64,000 nucleotides of DNA from Chitinophaga sp. E66. GTDB lineage: Bacteria > Bacteroidota > Bacteroidia > Chitinophagales > Chitinophagaceae. The DNA is taken from NCBI GenBank assembly GCA_019285755.1, contig CP079103.1, positions 4,464,001 to 4,528,000 of the forward strand. The letters are read 5' to 3'. The stretch's first letter is position 1; every line of letters begins with the position of its first letter. Shown piece by piece: positions 19,858 to 27,276 of the stretch. Position numbers and translations under genes: made by a program. The notes under the pieces are model-generated. The model ran no database searches and was not told where the DNA came from. It saw only the letters and a program-made list of their open reading frames with translations.

Positions 19858-21414
19858 TCATAAATCTATTTAGAGAATCATTAAAGATTGCCTTATGCTT
19901 ACGTATTTGAAGTCTAATTGCAGGTTCGTTCATGATAGAGCTTGCCCTTTTCACGTAGGAAATATAGTTACCTCTTAGACTTTTGTTATCACTTCGGTTA
20001 AATATCTTAAATTCATACTCCCGCCTAGTATTTAATATTAGGCGCTTCTGCCCTCCTTCAAGCTTTACCTTATTTAATGACTGAAGTGTATAAAGTTTAT
20101 AGAGCTGTCTTTTATAAACCACGATTGAAGTCCTGGAACTTGCCTCGCAACTGAAATGGCTCGCTTAACCTTTCTTCGTACCGAACCAATCATTCTTCTA
20201 TAGAATTTTGCCAAATTAGCCGACTTTATTAAAACCTTTTCTCCATAAAACTCAAAACCTAGATAAGTAAAAGGATGGCCAATATGCCAAAAATCATTAG
20301 ACTGCTTAATTGATGTATAGCGCAAGCCTTTCTTTCCAACATGAATATTCTTAAAATAAAACCTCTCCATCTTTTCAGCACTTACGGACAATAGGCTCTT
20401 GCTTATAGTTAAATTTATGCACTTCTCAATTTCTGCCTGATCCTTCGAGTCGCAAACAATTATAATATCGTCGGAGTATCTCCGATAATATGCACGAAAC
20501 TTTAATACGACTTCCTGATATATTTCCTTATCAAAATCCAGCAAATAAAGATTGGCTAGTACTGCACTTATTGGTAACCCTTGTGGAATACCAACTGGCT
20601 CTTTACGTTCGTTTCTAAATGGGAAACGACAAAGCTTAAACTTTCCTTTCTTAAGCATTTCGCGGAAATCTGCGGATGATTTAAAAAATGCTTGCACCCC
20701 ACTCTTTCTAATTTCAGCGATCCGCTTCTCATCAAAACCAGACCTTACTCCATTCTGTATCTTCTTAACTCTTAGGTCATCTAAATAGATATATGAAAAC
20801 CTTGTGGCCGCTTTAAACACATTATAATGATCATTTGGCAATTCAGGTTGATTCAATAGCTTGGCCCAAGCTCCTTTCAATATGTTGTGGTCTATATTGC
20901 TGAAAAAGTTCTTTATATCGACTTTGAGAACACTGCATCCACTATCCTTCCTATTCTTAATCTCCTCAAAAACGTCAAAAGCAAAATGAATTGTACTCTT
21001 ATTGGCATCAAACCCAGGCACTTTTATTCTGCGATAAGCAGTTATACAATTACATAAATTTACCTCTTGAGCCAACGTTGCTTCATACCTACTCTGGAGC
21101 TGCTCAGCATAAAACCCAAAAATCATCGAATCTAGATGCGTTGCGTAATGTAGAGGCCGATTCTTTTGTTGTTTTTTAACCTTACCGTTGATTTTATAAG
21201 AATGTGCCCTGATTTTCGATTCAGGTTCCACCCTCTTAAATCTACGCTCTTTGATAATAGAGTGAATTAACGGGTGAAATGCATACTTCGCAACAAAGCC
21301 AGGATTTTCAATCAACGCTTTCAGCTTTGCATTTTCTCTTGATATATTTAACTGGTTCGATAAATGCAAATACCCTCTATTTCTTAACCAATTTACTGGA
21401 ACAAGATTCTTCAT
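19835..21414 (-). CDS. DRT/unknown-group reverse transcriptase, frameshifted once
   Basis: I place the start at ATG 21412-21414 (MKNLVPVNWLRNRGYLHLS); an upstream ATG at 21468 would put an ncRNA arm inside the gene. Palm motifs in order: RPLHYATHLDSMIFGFYA, CSVLKVDIKNFFSNID (first catalytic Asp), VGIPQGLPISAVLANLYL, and YYRRYSDDIIIV (YSDD, the other two Asp), then a C-terminal helical region ending FMKKYANRD. One shift near 20110 divides it; total about 526 residues. There is no retron NAxxH or VTG motif and no maturase or endonuclease domain. By recollection it is closest to defence-associated UG2/DRT2-like RTs, but the exact class is unsure. Confidence 0.8.
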
Positions 21415-21426
21415 ATAAAAAAACAA

Positions 21427-21810
21427 AGCCTTGTGACGGTGGTGTAGCAGAATTAAATCAATAAACATACTCTCGCATATCGAGACGGGTCAGTACCCAA
21501 ATCCTTGAGTCACACTAAAATTTGCAATGAAACAAACGAACACAAACCTGAACTAACCATGTGGATGATCAGAATTACAAGAATTTGTCATAAATTCGCT
21601 GCTTTACTAGATTACCTGGCTCTACTCGAGATAGGGACAAATGACCTCCCGCTGCTCTTGACAGTGGTGATCCTTGCCGGTGCTATCGTAATGAGCAGGG
21701 CTAGATGCAATCCTTTACCTGCATAATCTACATATGCAGTGAATGCTTCATCTGAAGCACTTTATGACCCTACCTAGACGTCTATTTTCTTCACTTAGTC
21801 ACAAGGCTCT
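21427..21810 (-). ncRNA. predicted structured ncRNA upstream of the RT
   Basis: This 384-nt stretch has no sense-strand gene but many hairpins. Perfect stems in genomic coordinates are 21719-21725/21733-21739 (7 bp), 21744-21750/21753-21759 (7 bp), 21581-21586/21592-21597 (6 bp), 21471-21475/21481-21485 (5 bp) and 21487-21490/21495-21498 (4 bp), with CTGCTC/GAGCAG at 21652-21657/21693-21698. Its ends pair: GTCACAAGGCT at 21798-21808 is the exact reverse complement of 21427-21437, extendable by wobble pairs. The 5' arm begins about 6 nt after a TATATTTG box, and the 3' arm ends 12 nt before the RT ATG. By analogy with DRT2, DRT9 and retrons I infer a template or cofactor RNA; transcription is not shown. 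Confidence 0.65.
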
Positions 21811-21813
21811 AAA

Positions 21814-21849
21814 CAAATATATCGTAATTTTATTAATTACGTATATTTG
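21814..21849. promoter_or_regulatory. divergent, palindromic promoter for ncRNA-RT and the WYL-like gene
   Basis: TATATTTG on the minus strand (21814-21821) and TATATTTG on the plus strand (21842-21849) both fit the Bacteroidota TAnnTTTG -7 box and face outward. Between them CGTAATT-TTATT-AATTACG (21823-21841) is a perfect inverted repeat. Together they form an almost perfect 36-bp palindrome with one unpaired base. A dimeric regulator bound here would control both directions; the WYL-like protein is an obvious candidate. Confidence 0.65.
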
Positions 21850-21876
21850 AATTTAACCTCACTAACCCAATAACTT

Positions 21877-23019
21877 ATGGAATACAAAATAGGAGACATC
21901 GTTTCCTAAAATCACATCCCTTCAGAGAACAAACCAGTGCGATACAAATATCCGGTGAACTGGACAAGTTCCTCCGCTAATGCTTATTATTGAAATCATT
22001 CGCGATGTAAGAGATCAGTATGATGAGCATACTGGAAGTGTTATTACATTACGAGATCAAGGCCAATGTAAATGCATATGGTATTCTACAAAATCCAACC
22101 AATTTGAAGAGATATGGATACATTCAGGTTCATTGAAACATATCAAAGAAGCTGAAATTAATCAAGATAATCCCCAAATAAAAAAAGGTGACTTAGTTTC
22201 TTTGAAGTCTCTGAAACTTGAATTAGGCAAACAGAAGGTTACTTCTTCAAGTGAAAACGCTGGCTCAAACAAAATGCAGCCAAATATTATTGTCAATTCT
22301 CTACTATCATATTTGCCACCAATCATGGAAGTCGTTGACATAAAAAAATACGAGAGCAAAGATCCATTGTATGACGCCAAATCCGGAAAGAAAAAAGAGA
22401 GGTGCCTACTCAAATAGCAAAGTGCCGTTGGTTTAATTCAGCGCAAGACAAGATTTCAGAGAAGCAACTACCCATAGAATCATTGAAAGTACTTCCAGTG
22501 ATATCAAACATAATCTTTGATACACTCACCACGTATATTAACGCTAAAGCGACTATTACCAATTCAAAAGAACAATTCTAGTCGAGCCCAAAAAGATAAG
22601 TTTCAGAAGTGGGTACTATTACTTATCGGGTTTTGATCTTATTTCAAATAGGTTAATCGAATGTGAAATATCGCCAAACGAAAAGAATTTGCATTAGTTA
22701 AGCCTGCTAAACTAGCAATCGCGCCCGCGCTAATGAATTTCAATGGTGAATCAGATGAAGGTTTAAAGAGTATACGTGATGAAATTACAGACTTAATTGA
22801 TGCAAATGCTGAAAACTATATTCGAATAAAATATGTTAATCGACTAGGGAAATTAACAATTCGAACAATTAAGAACCCTCGTATCAAAAACATTACCGAA
22901 AATGGGGAAAGTGTACCTATGTAATAGCAGATTGCCTTTTAAGGAATGAAGAAAGGGTATTTAGAATCAGCAGGATTCAAAATTTAGAAATATTGGCAAT
23001 TAAAGCGAACGTTGAATAA
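21877..23019 (+). CDS. protein with two YodC/DUF2158-like modules and a WYL-like domain, frameshifted
   Basis: The reconstruction begins MEYKIGDIV-LKSHPF at ATG 21877. Module A (KIGDIV, PPLMLIIEI, CKCIWYST, SLKHI) is echoed by module B (KKGDLVSLKS, PPIMEVVDI, AKCRWFNS, SLKVL). The C-terminal third reads YIRIKYVNRLGKLTIRTI and YVIADCLLRNEERVFRISRI, the pattern of a WYL domain. At least five shifts are needed (near 21905, 21975, 22398, 22580, 22915), so decay cannot be excluded, but the joined product of about 380 residues is coherent. It is transcribed divergently from the ncRNA-RT unit and may regulate it or sense its products. The domain combination is unfamiliar to me. Confidence 0.5.
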
Positions 23020-23153
23020 TATACGTCACACTAAGATATTATCGAATTCTAGACGGTAAAGTAAATTCAGCCAATTTTACTCCTATTAATAATATAAAAA
23101 GTACCCTCCGGTTAAACGAAACAAGCGAGAGTCCGGTAATGTAAATTTAAACC

Positions 23154-23180
23154 GGGAAGGGGCTAATGCCGCCCCTTCCC
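23154..23180 (-). terminator. hairpin after the XRE gene
   Basis: GGGAAGGGGC and GCCCCTTCCC form a perfect 10-bp stem with a 7-nt loop, followed on the minus strand by GGTTTAAATTT. It is 48 bp past the XRE regulator's stop and would terminate that transcript. Confidence 0.6.
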
Positions 23181-23227
23181 CTCCCCTTCCCGGCAGGGGT
23201 TTCCAAACAACTCCCCGCCCACATTAC

Positions 23228-23473
23228 TTATACGATTGCACTTTCGGGCAGAAAATCCTTCGGAGAACAATTAAAGATCCTAGCCAGGTCGTTCAGGTGC
23301 CGGATATTATACTTATGCCGCTGGCTCTCGCTCTCCACATTCGATACAAAACTGTCCGCCAGCCCGAGGTGATGGGATAAATCTATCTGGCGCATTTCGG
23401 CCTTCTCCCTCATTTCCTTTACCCTCTCGATAACGTACAAATCAATTTTGGATGCGTGCGGCTTACTTCTCAT
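23228..23473 (-). CDS. XRE family HTH regulator
   Basis: From the ATG at 23471-23473 the protein has about 81 residues (MRSKPHASKIDLYVIERV). The helix-turn-helix is typical of the Cro/C1 family: MRQIDLSHHLGLADSFVSNVE, residues about 25-45. No sensor domain is present. Frames upstream of this ATG remain open but run through an 18-bp palindrome that is better read as its operator. It is likely the master regulator of the element or an autorepressor, divergent from the genes leading to the recombinase. Confidence 0.75.
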   Translation of the reverse strand: MRSKPHASKIDLYVIERVKEMREKAEMRQIDLSHHLGLADSFVSNVESESQRHKYNIRHLNDLARIFNCSPKDFLPESAIV

Positions 23474-23516
23474 TGGGAATTTTGAGGTAAAGCACGGGCT
23501 AACCAAAGAAAATATC

Positions 23517-23534
23517 AACCACACATGTGTGGTT
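23517..23534. promoter_or_regulatory. 18-bp perfect palindromic operator AACCACACATGTGTGGTT
   Basis: The sequence equals its own reverse complement over 18 bp and lies 44 bp upstream of the XRE start codon. A TATATTTG -7 box points to the right at 23551-23558. It is the natural operator for autoregulation and control of the rightward genes. Confidence 0.65.
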
Positions 23535-23848
23535 ATGTGTAAATATTCACTATATTTGGATAAATAGTTTACCAAACAAAACAACCATGAATTCTTCCTA
23601 GATGCTTAATTTTGGCGTCTGATAAATAATCAAGCGTATTTGCTTTTCTCTCGTACCCGAAAACTACGACCTTTCTAGACTACGAGCGATAAGGTAAATC
23701 GCCTGCATCATACTGGTGTGGGCGTTCTTATCTCGTTGTCTGGGTGTCGTAGCCCATCGGGAACAGGTAGGGACTAACCCACGCCATTTTCTATTTCCCT
23801 AGTTCCTACCCCATCTCCCTTACTTTTTCCTCACCCAAAACTTGACCG
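23535..23848. other. leader region with a TATATTTG promoter box
   Basis: The 314 bp to the next gene contain a plus-strand TATATTTG (23551-23558) and several scattered short repeats, including CTACGA twice near 23666 and 23681. No coding frame is convincing. A transfer origin could lie here, but I see no diagnostic nick-site sequence. Confidence 0.35.
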
Positions 23849-24223
23849 ATGACAGAAATCAAACATCGGATTGGCTACTGCATTGCCAATCAGTACTCCT
23901 ATTTCAAGTCGCTAAGTAACCTATCCAGGGAGTTCAAGGCCAAATTATGCTTGGAGCTGGGATGGACTTCCACCACCTTCGATAATAGCCTGAATTCTTC
24001 AAGGGAAGCCAAAAACATAGAGCGGGAAGCCATTCACAAAGTGGCCTATGAACTGCTAGAGGGAATAATAAAGCAGAACTTCCGCGTACTGGAAACTGAA
24101 TTTACGATAGACATATCGGCACTAGAGACAAAGGCCCAATCCCTGAACAGCGAAATCAACTATATCAAATCTCATGTTTCCTTGTTCACCCAAAAATTTA
24201 CCGATGGAACCGCTGAACATTAA
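23849..24223 (+). CDS. hypothetical mobile-element protein
   Basis: An intact frame of 124 residues starting MTEIKHRIGYCIANQYSYF, helical and charged, with no recognised domain. A C-terminal segment (ALETKAQSLNSEINYIKSHV) could form a coiled coil. Its 3' end overlaps the next gene by 20 bp, so the two are probably translated together. It lies between the element's regulator and its recombinase. Confidence 0.55.
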   Translation: MTEIKHRIGYCIANQYSYFKSLSNLSREFKAKLCLELGWTSTTFDNSLNSSREAKNIEREAIHKVAYELLEGIIKQNFRVLETEFTIDISALETKAQSLNSEINYIKSHVSLFTQKFTDGTAEH

Positions 24224-24449
24224 GAACTACGAAGCCTTCATGCTCTATTTCGAAGGGATTATGGACATCCTCAACGATGTTTCCAGCGACATAAAGGCCG
24301 TTTACATCAACGTACACATGGACGGCGACGTCACGCCATGCATATGCGGGAATGCGCTCAACTACACAACGGAAGTAATCGAGAACCCGCATTTTCATAG
24401 TGAGGTTACCTTTTTCCTTTCGCCGCCATCAGTGAGAAAAGAAATATAG
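24204..24449 (+). CDS. hypothetical small mobile-element protein
   Basis: About 81 residues from ATG 24204 (MEPLNIKNYEAFMLYFEGIM), beginning 20 bp before the previous gene ends. It is acidic with a CICGN motif in the middle. No family is recognised. Placement in the same transcript as the preceding gene and the recombinase is likely. Confidence 0.5.
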   Translation: MEPLNIKNYEAFMLYFEGIMDILNDVSSDIKAVYINVHMDGDVTPCICGNALNYTTEVIENPHFHSEVTFFLSPPSVRKEI

Positions 24450-24747
24450 TCATACTAGTTCGGACGAAAATGGGATTATTACGGGTGGGATATCTATCCC
24501 GCCCTATTTAATGGGAGGCGGTTTTGTTACACATTGTTTATGGTTGGCGTTAGGCTTTACTTAAACACGGTTTTATTTACTCAAAATTGTCCAATTCCGT
24601 TCAGAATCGACCACCATCTTGAATTTTAACAATTTTTCCCAAAGAAAAATTTGGAACCCGCCCCCTCCGTAACGTATATTCGTCATCCCACACTCCACTG
24701 CATCCAGCAGCCAGTTTATTATTCTCCACAATATAAACTCCGGGCAT

Positions 24748-24825
24748 ATGACTCAAGAAGAGAAAGAATTTTGTGAATTAGTGGCCTGTATCATTGTTGA
24801 ACTCATTTTAAACGAAACGTTATGA
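24748..24825 (+). CDS. 25-residue leader peptide coupled to the recombinase
   Basis: ATG 24748 opens MTQEEKEFCELVACIIVELI and ends LNETL at TGA 24823-24825, overlapping the recombinase ATG as ATGA. The overlap, and my recollection of small ORFs before Bacteroidota serine recombinases, suggest it is translated. Its function is unknown; it may only couple translation. Confidence 0.5.
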   Translation: MTQEEKEFCELVACIIVELILNETL

Positions 24826-26342
24826 TCGCAATCGGGTATGTTCGCATCAGCACGAAAGACCAGTCCAAATACTCGCTGGACTATCAGAAAAACAGCATCA
24901 GGGATTATTGCAAGCGGAACAAACTGGAACTCGTCAACCTCTTTGAGGACGACGGCGAAAGCAGCTACACCTTTGACCGCCCCGACTGGATCGCTCTGGA
25001 AGACTTCATCAAGAAGCACAAAGGCAAAGTCCAGTACCTCATCGTCATGGATCACGACCGTTTCAGCCGGAACCTACCGGAAGCCCTCAACAAAATATCC
25101 CACCTCGAAATGAAATTCGGCATCAAGGTACTGGCGACGAACGAACCCATAGACCTCGATCCCTCCGACCCCAACGTCTTCATGACCCGGGCGTTCAAAT
25201 ACATGATGGCGAACAACGAGCTTTTCAACATCCGCCGCCGCACCTCCGCCGGGATTCGGCAAGCATTGGAAAGCGGCCGTTTTGTAAATCGCGCCCCTTT
25301 CGGCTATAAAAACGTCAAGGCAGAAGGCGGGAAAGGTTTCATCGTAATCGACGAGGAACGCTCGTTCATCGTGAAAAAGATCTTCCGGGATTTCCTGATG
25401 GGCCATCCATTCGGGCAAATCTGCAAAGAAGCCCGCGCCCTCGGGTTCACCTATTCCGGCAACTCCGCTATCCCACGCATACTGAATAACCACCTGTACG
25501 CCGGATTGATAAAAGTTCCCGCCAGCAAACAAACCCCGGAGAAAATAATCCCCGGCATCCACCAGCCGATTATTTCAGAAACGGAATTTTGGCGGGCGCA
25601 GGAATTGCTGGGCAACATCAAACCCATCAAATGCATGCCGGTGGATGAAGTGCCCCTACGCGGCATCCTCACCTGCACCTGCGGCCTCAACATGACCGCG
25701 GGCAAAAGCAAAGGCAAACGGAAATATTACAATTACTACCGCTGTCGCGTCCATAATAACCTGAACTTCCCGCTATCAAAGTCCACGATCAACTGGATAA
25801 AATCTTTGACTTGTGCAGCTTCAAGCCGGAACAAACCACCTACATCGCGGAGAAAGCAAAGGAAAGAATGAACGAAGCCCTGGCCGAAAGAACCCAGCAG
25901 GTAGCCATAAAAACAAAAGAATTGGAGGAAGTAAACCGGAAGATCGAGAAGAACGAAGTGCGGTTTATGGAAGACATGATCGAACCGGAAACGTACCGGA
26001 AGTGGCACAAGAAATTCCAGATTCAAAAGCATTGCTCATGGAAGAAATCAATTCCCTCACGCGCAACCGCCACGAAAAACTGGAAAAGCTTTTTCAAGTG
26101 CTCCCTATTTAACATCCCTCAAAAGTATTTATCAAAACGCCGGCGTCAGGCAAAAACATCATCTATTGCGTGGGGTGTTCAAACGTGGGCTCACATATCG
26201 CGAAGGGGCATTTAGAACACCCTATCTCCATCCTGCCTTAATACATAACGAAGTGACGCTCAAAGAAAAAGGGCTGCTCTTTGTAGAACAGCCCTCTGGT
26301 GACTTAGGAGATTCTCCCATTCGTAGCGAGAGAGGGAGTTGA
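24822..26342 (+). CDS. large serine recombinase (integrase of the element), frameshifted
   Basis: The catalytic domain starts MIAIGYVRISTKDQSKYSLD with the nucleophilic Ser in VRIST. It continues through DHDRFSRN, a recombinase domain (NRAPFGYK), a zinc ribbon (GILTCTCGLNMTAG ... YYRC) and a coiled-coil region rich in Glu/Lys/Arg. Shifts near 25765, 26020 and 26105 separate four frames. The last frame reads LKSIYQNAGVRQKHH, FKRGLTYREGAFRTP and LKEKGLLFVEQP, the usual C-terminus of this group, and stops at 26340-26342 inside the tRNA gene. About 507 residues. The last 30 or so codons lie in the attachment repeat. Confidence 0.85.
26250..26331. repeat. right attachment-site repeat of the mobile element
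   Basis: The second copy of the 82-bp direct repeat. On the plus strand it encodes the end of the recombinase. On the minus strand it contains the 3' end of the tRNA-Met and that gene's terminator hairpin. It therefore serves as coding sequence, terminator and recombination site at once. Confidence 0.85.
26267..26297 (-). terminator. rho-independent terminator of tRNA-Met
   Basis: Read on the minus strand, AGGGCTG pairs with CAGCCCT around a 12-nt loop and is followed by TTTTTC. It begins 27 nt beyond the tRNA 3' end. An identical hairpin is duplicated in the left repeat. Confidence 0.75.
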
Positions 26343-26397
26343 ACCCTCGACCTCAGGGTTATGAATCCTGCGCTCTAACCGCCTGAGCTATCTCGCC
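26324..26397 (-). tRNA. tRNA-Met (anticodon CAU)
   Basis: The minus strand folds as a 74-nt cloverleaf. Acceptor GGCGAGA pairs with TCTCGCT (one G-U pair) with discriminator A. The D arm is AGCTCAGGCGGTTAGAGC, the anticodon loop TTCATAA, and the T arm GAGGG-TTCAACT-CCCTC. The anticodon stem has one A-C mismatch next to the loop. CAU could also be a tRNA-Ile2 decoding AUA after modification; elongator Met is more likely. CCA is not encoded. The mobile element is inserted at its 3' end, leaving it intact. Confidence 0.85.
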
Positions 26398-26876
26398 GGT
26401 TCGATCCTGATACCGTTACCGGTTGTTCAAAATCGGAGTGCAAAGATAACGGCTATCCTTTAAAAGTCAAAAAAACATAGAAAAAGTTTTTACAACGGCT
26501 AACAACCTCTCCAGCAAAGGATCCCCGCTTACTTCCACATCTCAACACACAGAAACTAGGCACTCCTTCCCATACATTGGACCATCAATTGCACAGCAAT
26601 TTCACCGGATTATAATCGGCTGGTTCGGGCCGCAAATAACGCCACATAGAAATGAATCTCAGCTCCCGCCAACATCAGGACTAACCTCGAAAACTGTAAA
26701 CCGATTCTGGCAATAGTTGTAAACCTATCCCGTATCAGGCGGAGAAACCCAATAGTAAGAGGATTCAGCCCGGATTTACGGTATTACAAGGCAGTATCTA
26801 CGGAATAACTACGTAGTATCTAGCTAGTATCTCCGAATGGTTATCGAAGGATGATAGTATAATCCCTGCTGATAAG

Positions 26877-26931
26877 GTGGACTTGATGTGGACTTGAGGT
26901 GGACTTGATGCGGATATGAGGTTGACTATCA
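26877..26931. repeat. tandem repeat, 11-bp period, GTGGACTTGAT-like
   Basis: Successive units are GTGGACTTGAT, GTGGACTTGAG, GTGGACTTGAT, GCGGATATGAG and the degraded GTTGACTATCA. The period is exactly 11 bp, close to one helical turn. It lies in a gene-free region. A second, different 11-bp array is at 61399-61490. Confidence 0.75.
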
Positions 26932-27242
26932 ATACACATTGATATAGGGCTGGGGCGAGTTAAAATAATACCGCTCCGCCCCGGAACGCTGGTTCCCAGC
27001 CTGAAAAAGTGATGCTATATATTGAAAGTGAATGCATTGTAATTACTATAAACTTTTGGGCAGCCCAGGCACCGGTTCAAACGAATATCTACTCCCCTAT
27101 AACCGGGTTCTAAAATAAGGCAATGAGTAAAATCATCGCCCTATCTCAAAAAATATTGATAAACACGAGCCACGTGTATATACGAAAATCAAGCCAAAAG
27201 AGATGCTATAAAACAACATTTTAACCACGCAGTTTGGCAACA

Positions 27243-27267
27243 AAAAGCCCCCTGCAATGCAGGGGCC
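27243..27267 (-). terminator. terminator of the NIPSNAP gene
   Basis: On the minus strand GCCCCTGC-ATT-GCAGGGGGC is followed by TTTTTG. It begins about 10 nt past the reconstructed stop of the NIPSNAP gene. Confidence 0.75.
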
Positions 27268-27276
27268 GGAATAAAA

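Larger units (their letters stand above)
16954..26331. mobile_element. integrative mobilizable element in tRNA-Met, about 9.4 kb
   Basis: An 82-bp direct repeat (16954-17035 and 26250-26331, one mismatch at 17002/26298) brackets the region. The right copy ends inside the acceptor stem of a tRNA-Met. Between the copies lie MobC, a relaxase, a serine recombinase at the tRNA-proximal end, an XRE regulator, a reverse transcriptase with a predicted ncRNA, a WYL-like protein, a HEPN-motif protein and small unknowns. No type IV secretion genes or coupling ATPase are seen, so transfer would depend on a helper. The inner region is more AT-rich and has many fewer G/C runs than the flanks, which supports acquisition. 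Confidence 0.85.
26398..27276. other. gene-free region between tRNA-Met and the NIPSNAP gene
   Basis: About 880 bp with no supported gene. It contains an 11-bp tandem repeat (26877-26931), clustered AGTATCT words around 26791-26831, and near 27243 the terminator of the NIPSNAP gene. The tRNA promoter should lie just above 26400. Nothing else recognisable. Confidence 0.5.

Noticed and set aside
19835-21810. Reading the RT as a group II intron protein or a classical retron
   Set aside because: No maturase or HNH region and no intron domain V-like element was seen. The NAxxH and VTG retron motifs are absent, although the end-pairing arms are retron-like.
23849-24449. RteC-like or excision-control proteins in the mobile element
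   Set aside because: Position suggested it, but no motif of RteC or excisionases could be recognised in either small protein.
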